Positions 13,131 through 27,020 of a stretch of 64,000 nucleotides of DNA are shown here, piece after piece. The first letter of the stretch is position 1; the number at the start of each line of letters is the position of its first letter. Origin of the DNA: Limanda limanda (lineage: Eukaryota; Chordata; Actinopteri; Pleuronectiformes; Pleuronectidae); assembly GCF_963576545.1 (NCBI RefSeq), contig NC_083654.1, positions 18,960,199-19,024,198 of the forward strand. Direction: 5' to 3'. The position numbers and the translations under genes are program-made. The notes under the pieces were generated by a model, which was not told where the DNA came from, did not search any database, and saw nothing but the letters and a program-made list of their open reading frames with translations.

Positions 13131-13770
13131 CACATGTTCGCAGCATCGAACACGAAGGGAAACGATTTGTGAGTCTACGGCTACAGCGAAGAAATCAACA
13201 CTCTTCTTCAATAGATTATTTACTTGTGTTTATTTCTCCTTCTCACTACGTCTGACATGGAATAACTCTGCAGAGGAAAAGCGCAAAAAAGAGTTTACTT
13301 CGGCAACAATTCTACTGCATATAAAAAAAATACTGTTTTTATGCATTGCAAAATGTACAATTTGTCTTTAAAAAAAGTGCTTTTCTTTCTGTTTTTGTTC
13401 CCTGTTGTCTTCATGAAATAACTTCAAATTACATTACAAAAATACAGTTATCACGCGTGTGTATTGCAGCTGCGTCCGGAGTCTCCGCGCCAACATAAAC
13501 TTCACAAATAAATGAGTTAGAAAGCAGATTCTGCCGTCAACAGTGTAAAACTGCTGTGAAAGTACAATTTAAAACGTTTAACTGCCAAAGATGTAGATTT
13601 ACATCTCCCTTTTTATCGTAGACATGAACCTCACTGATGTTCTGACCAGTTGAGATTTGGATAAAGAGCTCAACTGGTCTCCAGGGTCCACTGGTCCCCA
13701 GGGTCAACTGGTCCCCAGGGTCCGGGTCTCTGAGGTCGGTCCGTTAGAGGTTTGGTTGCGTGGTCTCTCT

Positions 13771-13933
13771 CTAGTTGCAGGGGACCAGCAGGATGAAACC
13801 GTCTCGACTCTTCTTGAAATCTGCGATGGCCTGGCCAGGCTTCGTCTCCACGGTGACCCTCTTGGGTTTTCCTCGCATGTGAAACTCCACGGCCGAGCGA
13901 CAAACTTTGACAGGAAACTGGACGTTTCTGACA
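13771..13933 (-). CDS. myo1g: myo1g exon 22 (stop codon)
   Basis: Residues 957-1010 plus TAG, from [20 protein letters not shown] to [12 protein letters not shown]. The ending matches the FILLVP-type C terminus of the family. The acceptor TTGTCTTCCAG is strong. Confidence 0.93.
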
Positions 13934-16900
13934 CTGGAAGACAAAACGGACATTTCTGTGTTACGATATTTGTGTTTACTCCTCAAAGTCTTAATCCTCA
14001 TCATGTTCCCATAAACTAACTTGAGAATAACTGATGAGTTAAATGGTAAGAACATAGAAACCAACACAAATGGAAAAGAACCTTATGGTACATTTTTCTA
14101 ATTTTAGGACAAATAAAATGTGTTTCTTCTTTTTTAATATTGGCAAAACGAGACTGGTTCACACTCCAATGCAAATGTGAACATGCAGTTTTGTGTAGAT
14201 GCATTAAAGACAAAATAACAACTAATGCACCGCGTCTACAGTCCACTCTGAAAACCCTTCAAAAATTCAAAAATTATACAGAATAAAGGAAAAAGATGAA
14301 ATAACATTAAAACAATAAAATAACAATATAAAAAGTTTGTTCCACAGTGCAGGAGCTAGAACCAGCAGGTTTGCTATCGATCCCTTCACCCATCAGATCC
14401 TGCTGGTGCAGCGTCCTCCACCCAGTGTCCCTGCAGACAGAGCATGTTCCTCCTGTCTCTGCACCATCAGCTGAAGACGATCCCCCGGCCCTCTGGGATC
14501 CTGCAGCCTCCGCCTGGCCGCAGCGACCCCGGTGCTCCGCCGGCCCGGCACCCGGCTCAGTCTCCACCGCGTGCATACAAAGAACCTTAAAGCGCTTCCA
14601 CCTACGTCACGGCCGGGGCCCCGCGGGACTCCGAGCACGGAGGATATTCCTGCTTGTGAGGATATTCCTCTAATGAATGCATCCAGATCGGATGGTTTTC
14701 AAAAGCAGATGCAAAACAGTATTTGCCAAACAGCTATTTGCGGACGCCTCTGAATGCCGATGGGCAGAACTGGCTCCGGCTCACAGGCCAGTTTGGCTCC
14801 TGCCTGCCGGCTTTGGCAGGAACGATCCAATGAGAGGTTTCAAACTGTCGGAGTCCTGTTATCTGCAAACTGAGCGCTCCTCTTCAAAAACACGGCACAG
14901 CAAGTTTGGTCTGTTTTGGAAAGATGAACTCAATTGATGCAGATTACGTAAATTGACTTGTTATGCGACAGTACCAAGAAGCAAAAGACGACTAGCATCC
15001 AAAGCTACACATGTCTGAGATTCTACTTGCAAACTATAACAAACTTGGCCAGCCCCAAACCCTGAACCTCTACCCAGACACTCACATTTCCTGTCAAGTC
15101 TCAATCTGCCTGTAACTGGGAGTTAATAACCTTCTTTATTTTGCAGAACACCAGTGTGAAAAAGAAGATGGAGCCTAGGAAATCAAAACATCACTTTGCA
15201 GTTTCTCCCTTTTCCTTTCCAGCCCTCAGAGAAGTTGAGCTCGGCCGCCAGAGACGTTCATTAGAATCAGCAGGTCACCACAGCAGGTGCGGCCTCACTC
15301 CCTGTGTTGTTTTTCCACTCGACCATTTGGCTCCTCGCTGAACCCCGTTTAAACCAGCTGTCCTGCCCCCCCCGACACAGAAACCCACTGACCTCCAAGG
15401 GGGCTTTTTGAATTGTGTGAGACATTGATCTCATCGCGCGGGCGATCACAAGTGAAACCCGACCCGGCTGCAGCACGGTGAGAAAAGCCTCTGGCCGACA
15501 GCAGTGAAGTTGAAGGTCTGAAGGCGAGAGGGAAACCGAGGAGCGCGGTTAATCGCTGATTCAAAAACAGTCTAAATATAGAAGTCACTCCTCATGTGAG
15601 CGTGTGTTTGTTACTGTTGTTGTTCTTCATGCAGTTAAACCGAACACGTCCTCTGTTTATAGCCTTTGTCCCAGGGTCAGTACAGTCAAACAACATCACC
15701 AGTTTAAACCTGCCTGATGTGACTGGGATGTTTCTTTATGTCTGTGGTGACGCTGGTTGCTGTTTGTCTGTCTGCAACTGTGAAAGTAAATGGATTTGGT
15801 AAATGGATTTGTACTTATATAGCGCTTTTCTAGTCTGATGAAGACCACTCAAAGCGCTTTACAGTACAGTTTCACATTCACCCATTCATACACACATTCA
15901 TACAGTGCATCTACTTGCAGCACTTTGTTATTCTATGGGGGGCTATTGAGGGTTCAGCATCTTGCCCAAGGACACTTCGGCATGCAGATGGTTCAGACTG
16001 GGGATCGAACCGCCGACCTTCAGGTTGGAGGACGACCACTCTACCCCTCAGCCACAGCCGCCAAAGTGACCTGAAGGAATTTTGAGAATTTCTATAGAGC
16101 GCTGGTTTGCCCATTTATTTGAGGTTTATTCATATTGGATGTATCACAAGTCTTATTTGACCTAATTGGACCCTTCACTTCCTTGGATTCACTTCCTTGG
16201 GCCCTGAACAACACACACGACCAGCATGAATGAGATGTGAGTTCTACAGACAGACTCGGGAGTTTACACCCCTAGAACATCTCTCCTGAGGTGAAGTGTA
16301 GTTTCAGGACGGCCTCTTGTGTTTCTTTTGGTTGCTGTTTACCATGAAGGTGTGAAGGAGCCGGTGTTTCCAACTTGTCCTCCGGTCGACCGCCTGCCAG
16401 CTCGTCCTCATGCTGCAGTCACATAATTCATAGCTGCGGAGACTAAGCTGCAGACAGAACTGGGACGAAGCAGCAGCTCCTGGAGGACCCCCCCCCCCAC
16501 CCGCAGCCCACCCGCCCACCTTCCACTGCTCCCCTCTTCATCTTCCCTTTTCTACCACCATCTCCTCCTCCTCCTCCATCTTTCCTCCCTGTCATCCCGG
16601 CTATGATTCAGGTTGCTGCTAATCCGATGTGAAAACGTGCCTCTGGTGTCTCCATTACGGAGAATTAGGGGCCATTTTATTTGCGGCTCAGCTGCGTGTG
16701 TTGTGAGGCGTGAAGCCAGTGAACTGGAAGTTTGTCGCGTTGTGGGAAAAATCTGATCAACACCAGTCGCTCCCAGGGAAGAACGTGATATCTCAGAGAA
16801 AAGAGGTCGCCTCTTCTTCTTTCTTTGATATTGTTTCTCTTTTCCTGCTTGAGGACAGAATTTTCCTCCATAAAAACTGCTTCCTCTCCTGCTGCTCTAC

Positions 16901-19900
16901 CCATGCACCCTCTCTCTGAATGTCTGATTGTTCCTTAAATGATTAAATGATACGGGTGATTCTATTTATAAGAAATAGTTTGAAATAGTTTGAAATGTAA
17001 TGATTTTCCCGAGTTAGATTAGCAGACTGACACAACTCTGATACTTTCAATATGAGGCTGTATTTTCTAAAAACTCTTTTGCAAGCGTCTTACAAGAGGA
17101 AGTCATCACATCCTCACCTGTAGCTTTCCTACAGTCCCTCCTCTCGTCAATGCAACTCTGCAATTTGCCCCTGCACTCTTAATTGGAGCTTCCCCCGGCT
17201 GCCCGGCAACCATCGCTGGGGCAACAGCGTCATCAGACCCACCAGGGGCAACAGGGTTCGCTTTCACGTCATAGTGTCACCAATCACATCCATTATTTTT
17301 AACATCACCATCATCAGAAACTCCTCAGGGGGCATTCTGGGAAGAAGTGAGTCACACTGTAAGGACGGCAGAACCAAGGCAGTGATTTCTATAACCGGTT
17401 GAAACCGCTTTTAAGATGCAAAGCCAACACTGGATGGGAAGAGACGCACTCGGCTTGAATCACAAACCTGCATCATGGAGACAGTAATGTTTGGCTAGGT
17501 TTAAAAAGAAACAGCACCCCAAGGTTCTTCAGTTGCATCTGGGGACTTAAAAATGTACATTTGTTTTTTTTTCTTTGGTTTTATTTTTGGGCGGCTGTGG
17601 CTGAGAGGTAGAGTGGTCGCCTCCAACCTGAAGGTCGGCGGTTCGATCTCCAGTCTGAACCATCTGCATGCCGAAGTGTCCTTAGGCAAGATGCTGAACC
17701 CTGAATGCCCCCCCCATAGAATAACAAAAGTGTTGCACGTAGATGCACTGTATGAATGTGTGGGTGAATGTGAAACTGTACTGTAAAGCGCTTTGAGTGG
17801 TCATCATCAGACCAGAAAAGCGCTGTATAAATACAAATCCATTTACCATCATCAACTGTGATGTAGTTAACATCACCGGCTTCAATCATTTTCACTGATT
17901 AATTCTCAAGACCCTTGACACATTTCTGAGGTCGGAGCAAATCAGTTTAACAGTGAGCGAGTGAGGGAGCGAGCCGCCCATCACATCGATCATCGCCAAG
18001 ACGACCGGTCGCAATCAGGGGTTTTTAATGCAGGAGGAAATTTCTGTTCTGCAAGTCAGTGACAACACCTGAAAACCATCGGAACATGTGCCTGACGGAG
18101 ATGAAAACTGTTGAGTTGCTGTGTAGCCTCCGACACAACCGAGCGACTGTTTGTGAATAAAAGCGTTGAGGAATCCATTTGCTGCAGGATGAGGTCGATT
18201 CAGAGGCAGCACACGTGCAGCGCTCCGATCCACACAGAGGCCTTTTCATGCCGACGCAGTTTCGAGGTCGGCGTTCGCCTCTGCCAGCGCGGCCAGGCGG
18301 CTGTGACAGAACGTCCCCGAGTTTTAACAGGCAACGCGAGGCGCAGTCGGGAAGTCTTTGTGAAAACCTGCTCCGCCGCAGGCCAGAGCTTTGATGTAAA
18401 CGTGAGGGAATGAGCTCATCGGCAGAATATGATTTGGGTATTCTGTGACTCTCAGGACGCCTGATGTTTCCCACCCACAGTGTTGGGAAGGATACTTTCA
18501 AAACGTATTCCGTTACAGAATACAGAATACATGCCCAAAAATGTAATCTGTAACGTATTCCATTACATTAACTAATCTGAGTAACGTATTCTGAATACTT
18601 GGAATACTTCCGGTTTGTATTGCATTTTTTAAGTGTATGATTGCGGCGTTGTTCTCTCTCTCCGCCGATGCGGCGATCGCTTCTGCGTCGAGTCTATTTT
18701 TTGCGCTTGACGCGAGCGTATCGCTCTAGGAAACACACTGAAAAATGATTTTAAACGATATTGATGACATTTTATATGATATAAATGATAAAGTATGCAT
18801 CCCATAGTTTGTATTCCCCTTCTGAGTTTTAATTTTAATATTTTAACGATCACATTATTAAATGCCCCCCTCTGCCCATCCACTACAGACACACAAGCAG
18901 TCATAAAGATAAAAAGAGAGGGGGGGGGGGCGGAGAATACGTAATTTACCCTCGATACCCGACATTGAACGGAGCAAACAGCGGAGAAGTTCTTGAAGAT
19001 AGATGACATTAAATTGGGACGCGGTTGCAGTTAATGTTGGAGCAACAAGTGAACATATGCTTTTATACTTCTGGGTCAACGGGTGATATTATTAGCGCTG
19101 CCCGGCGCTTCAGCGTCCGTCGTGAACCCGGCGTGCCTCGCTGGTCTCCTGCAGAGCCATGACAGCGGAGCTCTGGAAGCGCAGGTCGGTCTTCTCTCAC
19201 CAGGTGCTGGAAGGGCAGCTTGCGGTTCAGCAGCTCCGTAGATTTCTGGTAGCGACGGAACTCTCTCAGAGCCTCGGTCCCGGGCCTGTAACGGTCCCGA
19301 GCCGGTCGCGGTGAGGCTCCTTCACGCCGCCGGGGGCCCGGGCGCTCTTACGGCAGCCCTGGTCTCCAGCTTCTTCCTGGGGGCTTTGCCGCCGGTGGAT
19401 TTACGAGAGAGTGAATAAACTCGAGAAGTACCATCATGTAATCCACTGATTTCAACAATGTAACTGTATTCTGAATACCATCTATTTATTTTGTAACTGT
19501 AACGGAATACAGTTACTCATAATTTGTATTCTAAATACGTAACGCCGTTACATGTATTTCGTTACTCCCCAACACTGCCCACCCATCACATCCTACTGTT
19601 AAATCCTTCCGAGGGAAACCTGCCGCCCTCTCACCTCCGGCAGCATCCACAGCTGCTCCTCCTCCACACGAACACACTTCAATTGTGAATTGGACTTCAC
19701 ATACATGTATGATAAGAGTCGTTCTACCCTCATTTCATTGTAAACCTGCAATTATCCCGGAGACAGTATCATAAAACAAATGAAAAGAAAAATAAATAAG
19801 TAAAATCTCAATAACAGGCAAGAATGATAAAGATGACAGGACGGTTTTGTCCCGGAGAACGTCCAAAGCAAAGCTGCATTCGACCTCTGATAACATTAAG

Positions 19901-21997
19901 AGATGCAGATGAGAGTTTCAGTCTCTCCTACATGGAAACTTGGACTTCACAGGAAAGTTTCTTCCACATCCAGCTCTGAATAACTTTGCTCATGTTATTT
20001 GCAGACATGTACACACACGTCTCAAATTTATAAAGAGGTTACACATAAATCTGATCTCTCCTTTCGGGACACAACTTCCATGTCCTTCATTCTAGTTTAA
20101 TAAGCAATGCAGAAGATCCTGTTGCTTGTTGTTTTGTGAATATTGTATGAAACATTCTATTCTAGTTTCTAACGAGGGTGTGAGAAACGTCCTGTGAGAT
20201 CCCGCGGGCGAGTCGGGCTAAATCGAGGTTCAGGGATCAGCTGCACATTACCACAAAAAGCTATTTTGGATTTGAACAAAAAACCTGGTCTGAAGAGTCC
20301 GCGGTGCAAATGAATTACCAGCAGATGACACAGATATCAGATGCGATGCTCAGCCCACTGGTAATGGAGGTCACATGGTTTCCCCTGCAGTGTATCAGCG
20401 ACTTGCTTCAGAAACAGCTCATGTAATTTGCCAGTGGCTAAAATACCATCTGGAGAGACACAGCATTTTATTACCCACATCCTCTTGTAACATTAATCCC
20501 GTCTGAATGGGGCTTTTGTAAAATGCACAAATGAAGAATCTCAGTGGTTCAAACTGAGACAAAAGTCATTTTATAGTCACATGTTCCTTAATAAACATTT
20601 CTCTCTCTCCAGCCGGACTCGGTAAAGTTTCCTCCTCCGCACCAGAGTTCTCCTTCAGTATCACTTTTCAGATTCAGGCGCTTTTTATGTTGTGTATTTG
20701 TGATTTTCATGCAGTTTTGAGCAAGTAGATTTGTTTGTGAAGTGTGTTTTGTTTCAATATGTGTTTGGAACCTTGAATGTGTGTGTCCTCACTTAACTTC
20801 TGCAGAATGTTTGAATCCAGCTGCCAAGAAATCAGGAAACTTCTATTCTTTGATTACTGGTTAATGTGGCGCAGGAGGAACCAGGACTGGATTCTGTCCT
20901 GACCTAAAAGACCTTATAGAAAAAAGTCAGTTTTTTTGTATCGTAGCTTTGTTCATCACAGTTTGTGCAGAACCCTTATCGCTGTTGTGTTGTTGTAATT
21001 AATGAGGTCACATATGTTTACACTTCTTTAACAATCAAAGATACGTCAACGATTTTTTTACTTCCTGAATTCACATTATCTTAGATACAATTCAGCGCAA
21101 GTTTCAGGTTTCTATCCCTTTTTTAACGTACAGTGCTTGAAAAAACCCGGAAAATATTCAAATATCAGCTACTAAATACGACTAAATATTTTTTTTAATC
21201 AATAACTCTGCATGAATCCCTAATATTCTTGAAAATGACCTCATGTATGCAATAATTGCATTGCTTTAAATGATATTTGGTTTAAAAAGGGTTTATTTGG
21301 ATATCTGGTTCATAAATAAGTCAGATGAGACAGAACTGATGTTATTCACTTGGGCTGGAAAAGTGTATTTTAACAAAATCAATGGTCACAACATGGAAGA
21401 AGGTGACTGAGAAACACTGATACTGAATCACTGCCAGTGTTGGAGAGACTGAACTTTCACGTGTCTGTAGTCCAATGATACTTTGAGGTTATTGTTTGAT
21501 AAGAGAGCAGCTGGAATCAACATCGGTTCAGACCGGACTCTCAGGTTTAAATGGGGTAAAACTCAGTGAACCACATGACCTGTCCGGATCTACGGGACAA
21601 AACAGAAATAGGTCAGTGTAGTGTGTTGCCATAGTTACAGGGATCTAAACTCCTCTGATCCTCACTAGAAAGAAATAAAAGTGAAGAAAAGTGATGAGGA
21701 CGAGAGACAGGGAGTTTGAGGTGACCCGTCTCTGTCAGGACGGACAGAGACGGACACATTGAGGACAGCCACTGAGGGAGAGAGGGAGAGGAAAGAGGGG
21801 AGGCAGGGAAACGGGGGGGGGAGGCTATTTCAGGCGTATAGGAGGATGACGCCTTTCACGACCTAAAAAGTGAATTTAGAACAGAGACGGACGATTTCAC
21901 CCGGGACGACAACAACAGACAAACTGTTGACGGCCAACGAGGTCAAAGAAAAAAGTCAACAAGTTCCTTTTTGACACAGGGGCTGTGTGTGTGTGTC

Positions 21998-22078
<81 letters not shown>

Positions 22079-23375
22079 TCATTACAGCCACATCACAAGA
22101 CCACGCTCGCATATGCTTTGAGGTTAATGAAATCATGTTGGGTTTTTCTTTTTTTCTTCTTCGTTTTCCTGCCTCACTCGGGGAAATATAAAAAGAAGAG
22201 TGTGACCCAGAAGTTTGTTGTTGATGCAGGAGGAGGAGAGAGGAGGAGAGGAAGAGAGGGAGAGAGGGAGAGAGGAGAGAGGGAGAGAGGAAGAGAGGAG
22301 GAGAGGGAGCAGACGAGAACAAATAAAAGGCAAAGGAGGGCGACTGGAAACAAACAAGACATTTTACAATAAAAGACGATATTAGAATATGACCAACAGT
22401 CTCCGGGGGCAAAGATTTCATTAGAATATGTTTTAAATAATAACCCTCAGCAAGTCATCTTGTTTGTTTCTCAGTGGAGGGGAGCGATTTTATAAAATTG
22501 TTATTTTTCATGATTGATTCATATAAACATACATTTATTTTTATGTTTAAGTGATTCATTGTTTGGTTTATTGAAGGTTCCTACATTAGTGTCTGAGCCT
22601 CAAAGGAATTCATTTTCTTATCATTTTGATACAAGAGGACGAAAAGCTCTCATTATCATCATCTTCATCATCATTTAACCGAGTGTTTCAGCAGATAGAG
22701 AATTGTTTTGTACTTTGTCAGTTTGACCGATCTCCAGCTTCTGTGATTTATTTTCATATCAAACTAAAATGGAGGAGTCGGGTTTGTGTCCTTTACTGAT
22801 ATAACTGAGATGATTTTGGCTTCACTTTCAGGAGGAGCTGTCATGTCGTCCATCTTTAAAAACAACCTTTGGTCATATTTAAGCCAAGAGCTGATACTGT
22901 TCACAGGACATAGTCAAACAAATAAAAAAGGTATTTTTAAAAAGTATATTTGAAGAAATCGCAGTAAAATACAGGAAGGATATATATATTTTTGTATATG
23001 TCCCTCAAACAGCTTGTTGAGAAACTTTTATTCCCCAGTCGGAGATAAACAGAACAATAATATCCCCAAATTACCTCTTTAAGTAAAGAGTCCTCCTCAA
23101 TCTTTTAAGGCGGAAGCAGATCATTCCCTAAATCCTGCCTGAACTCCCCCCCAGCTGTCCCAGCAGATGGTCCAGGAGTCCACCCCCCCCCCCCCGCCCA
23201 AACCCCCCCCCACACACACACACACACACAAACACACATTCTCTCACAGTAAAGACACACATCCACATACCAACACACACACACACACACACACACACAC
23301 TGAGAGCTCAGACCCAGGTGACAGGAAGAGAAAGCAGGAGATGTCGGGCTGAGCAGGAAAGAGCGACAGATGAAG

Positions 23376-23452
<77 letters not shown>

Positions 23453-26400
23453 GAGGAACTCTCTCTGTCGAGGGGACGAGAGACGGATGTGACACGGTGA
23501 CGGCAGCGTCTTTCATGTCACGTTTCACCCCCCCGCTGCCGTCGCTGACCCACTTCACTGCGGCTCACGTGCAACCAGACACCTTCTCAACACCCGCGGC
23601 CTCCGAAGCTCTCGTCTCTCGTGTTTGAATCAGAGCGATAAAGTTTAAAAACAATCAGCCGGAGTCTCAGTCGCTCCCTGAAAGCTTCTTCCAGCCTCGT
23701 GACTCTCATCCTCTGCGATCCCACTTCCTGACAGAAGGACGCACAAGAGGAGTGTGTTCATGCTCACACACTTACACAGCTCGCCCCTGACTTTGTCTCG
23801 TGAGGCTGCTTTTGATGGGTATCATGGTAGAGGTCACGACCCCTCCCCCCCCCCCTTCATTCACTGCAGATGGCGGCACAAAGACAGGAGGAGAGGAGAG
23901 CGGAAACTTGCTCCCGATGGTCGACTCTCGGCTGTGACGCTCGCCACCGCCGGAGCCAGGCAGCAGCTGGAGGGTCCACAGCAAGGAGAGACCCCCCCGC
24001 CCCCCCCCCAAAAGAAAAAACAAACCCAGACCAAAAGTCTCAGACTCGTAAAACCCACAAAAGCCTCACCGGGGATCTGGGATCAGCTCACTGAACACAG
24101 GAGGAGGAATCATAAAAGCGGGAACACACACACCCTGGTGGGCCGGCCGTCTGCTCCGGTCTCTGTGCTGCACCCCCAACCCCCCCACCCACGCACACCC
24201 ACCCCCCCGGCCTCAAAAACAAAATAAACGACTGAACCTCAGAAGAAACACGACATCGATACGAGCGAGAAGACGCCTCAGTTCACGTTCCATCTCTGCA
24301 CGACACCAGAAATCACACGGAAACGAAAACTGTTTTCCAAATAGATTTAGTTTTCACTTAGAATTTAAGTTTGATCAACAGAAAAACAACTCTTATAAAT
24401 AATAACTATATTTTAAATAATATTGGACTTCCCTTTGCCTGATACACATAAGAATTATCACCTTCAATAAAAAAAAAGCCACCATCTTCACTGTAAAAAT
24501 CCAAAACAGGAAAATCTGCAGGGACTCTGTATATTTGTTTCTCGTTTCCCTGCGTCACTGACTGTGACCACGTCAGGATTTGGAGGATTAATTCTCCTGG
24601 AGCCTAAAATCAGAACCTCGGACTCCGGGGCTGCCTCGGGGGGGGGGGGGGGGGGACACCAACGACAATACGCCCACGCTCGCTGAGTCGCCACGACCAA
24701 AACAGTCTCCGTGTGTGAAGACCTGCGGGTCGTCCCATTCAAATCCAGTCTGGCCGAGACGAATGTGGGTGGAAGTGAATCAGATTCATAAACAGGTTTG
24801 GGGGGTGGGGGGGTGGGGGGGTGATGGATGTGATAAATGTCAGCGTCACTGACTCATTTCACGGCGTTTATTCAGAGCTCCGACAACTACGACAGTGATA
24901 AATGCCAAGAGTATGATTTGTGTGATTGTTGTGCTGCGTTAATAAACCTGGTTTTCTCCGAGGTCTCCGACCAGGGACAAAGATGAGCTGGAGTTTATTC
25001 ATGTGACACAAAAGACTGAATGTTTTCTCTGCAAACAATCACTTCACCAGCTGATGGCACTCATTAACGTCTCTCTCCTCTCCTCAGTGACTTCTGAAGA
25101 CCGGAATCAGCTGCTGGAGAGTTTTGTAATATCTTTGTGTGTTTGCGCCGAACGACTGAGTGACGCTAATGAAGAGATGAAGTAACACAACAGCCCAGAA
25201 ACAGATGGAGCGAACAGAAGAATCCTCACGAATCTGTACAAGAACTTACTCCTTTATCAATTCTGCTGAAACCTGCTTATTTTATGCTTATCTTATTCTT
25301 ATTACTTTTAGGCACAAGGCCCCTAATCACTGGTTGCATATGTCAACCAGTTGTGACCAGTCCAACCAACAAAAGATATTTAGAGCAGCAACTACTAAGA
25401 ATTTTCATGAATCTTATTTTTGCTGATTTCTTTCTTCAAAGTCTGAAGGTTTCTACGACATATGAGGAGGAAAAGCTGCAAGTTTCCTCTTCATATGTCG
25501 GATTAGGATTAAACCAGCATTTCCGGAATGACAAATGAGAAACACTTGGTGATTCCCCTTTACTGCGGATTCTAGGCTTTTTAAAAAAACATTCACAAAA
25601 AAACTATGACAGGAAAGAAACACTGAAAAGCATCATCTGTCTCTTTGAATCCTGTCGTTTTCATTACAGTCCTAACACTGATCTGAAGAGCTTCAGCTGC
25701 AGAAGAAGAGCATGGAGCAGCTTTACCAGAGGAAATAAAGGGTTTAATTTAGAATGAGCCTGAAGTCACAACACATATGACTCAGTATCAAGCTGTTTGT
25801 TAATGCTCGAAAAAACAGCATCAACACCTTCTCAGCCGGTGTCTAATAAAAACACAAACACCACATGACATCAATCTACAGGTGTTAATGAAACATGTCT
25901 CTGTGAATAATATAAAACACTGTTTAAGGTTTTAAATAAGTTTAACACCAGTGATGCAGGAAATAGAAATCAGGTGTTTCTCCAGATGCTTTGACGTCAA
26001 AAAGAATAATTCTTCATCGCCTGGTTGGGCTCAAACTTTAGATTTTAGTGTTTATATTTTGCAGTAAAATTTCTTTAACCTTGGTCCCTGAAACAGAGGC
26101 CACAGTATGAAGAGTCAGCGTGTGGGGGGGGGAACTGACCGTGTGAAGTGGTCGACCAGCGCTCCCACCAGCTCGCCCACCCGGTCCTGGTTGGGGCACA
26201 GCTCCCCCCGCTGCAGACACAGCAGGACGTCGTCCTGAGAGGCCGTGTGCAGCGCCACCATCTGGTCGGCGCCGCTGGTCACGCTCAGTCCCGTGAACTG
26301 TAGAGAGACACACACAATAATGAATTCACGTCATCGTATCAGGAACGAGAACACTCAAACAAACAGCAGTGTGATCAAAAATGCCTGAAATCACTATCTA

Positions 26401-26948
26401 TGTCCCATTCATTAACATGGAGAAGGTGGGATTTACACCCATATTGTAGCTCGCCACCAGGGGGCCACCAAAACACTGTGTTCACTTTTAGGCGGCTGTC
26501 ATGTCGTCCATCTTTACATTGTATGAACCGGACAGTAGATCACACATTTACACCTTTAACACTAGTTAGCGATTTTCTGAACGTTAATATGTCTTCGTCC
26601 ACTCGTGCTAACCATCCAGATGTTCTGTAACTTTACCTTTTACCTTTTCCAGATGTTGTATAACACACAACATAACGCACAGGACCCGACTGTAGAGCGA
26701 GAGCGGGACACACACAAGGGCACCGGAAATTAATATGTATAACAACGTCGGGGGATTAACACGTCAAACGTATAATACTTTGTGAATTTAATTCGGCCGG
26801 TACAGTATATCCTGGATCAAAAAAAAAAACATGCATCAATAGAGAAGGGCGGATTAGAATCCCGGTATGAAGGTGGAGAGAAACTGCGCCCGCGGGAAAG
26901 TCATGAGGTGCGACCCAGATGGAAGAAGCGTGGGCGAGAGAGAGAGAG

Positions 26949-27020
<72 letters not shown>

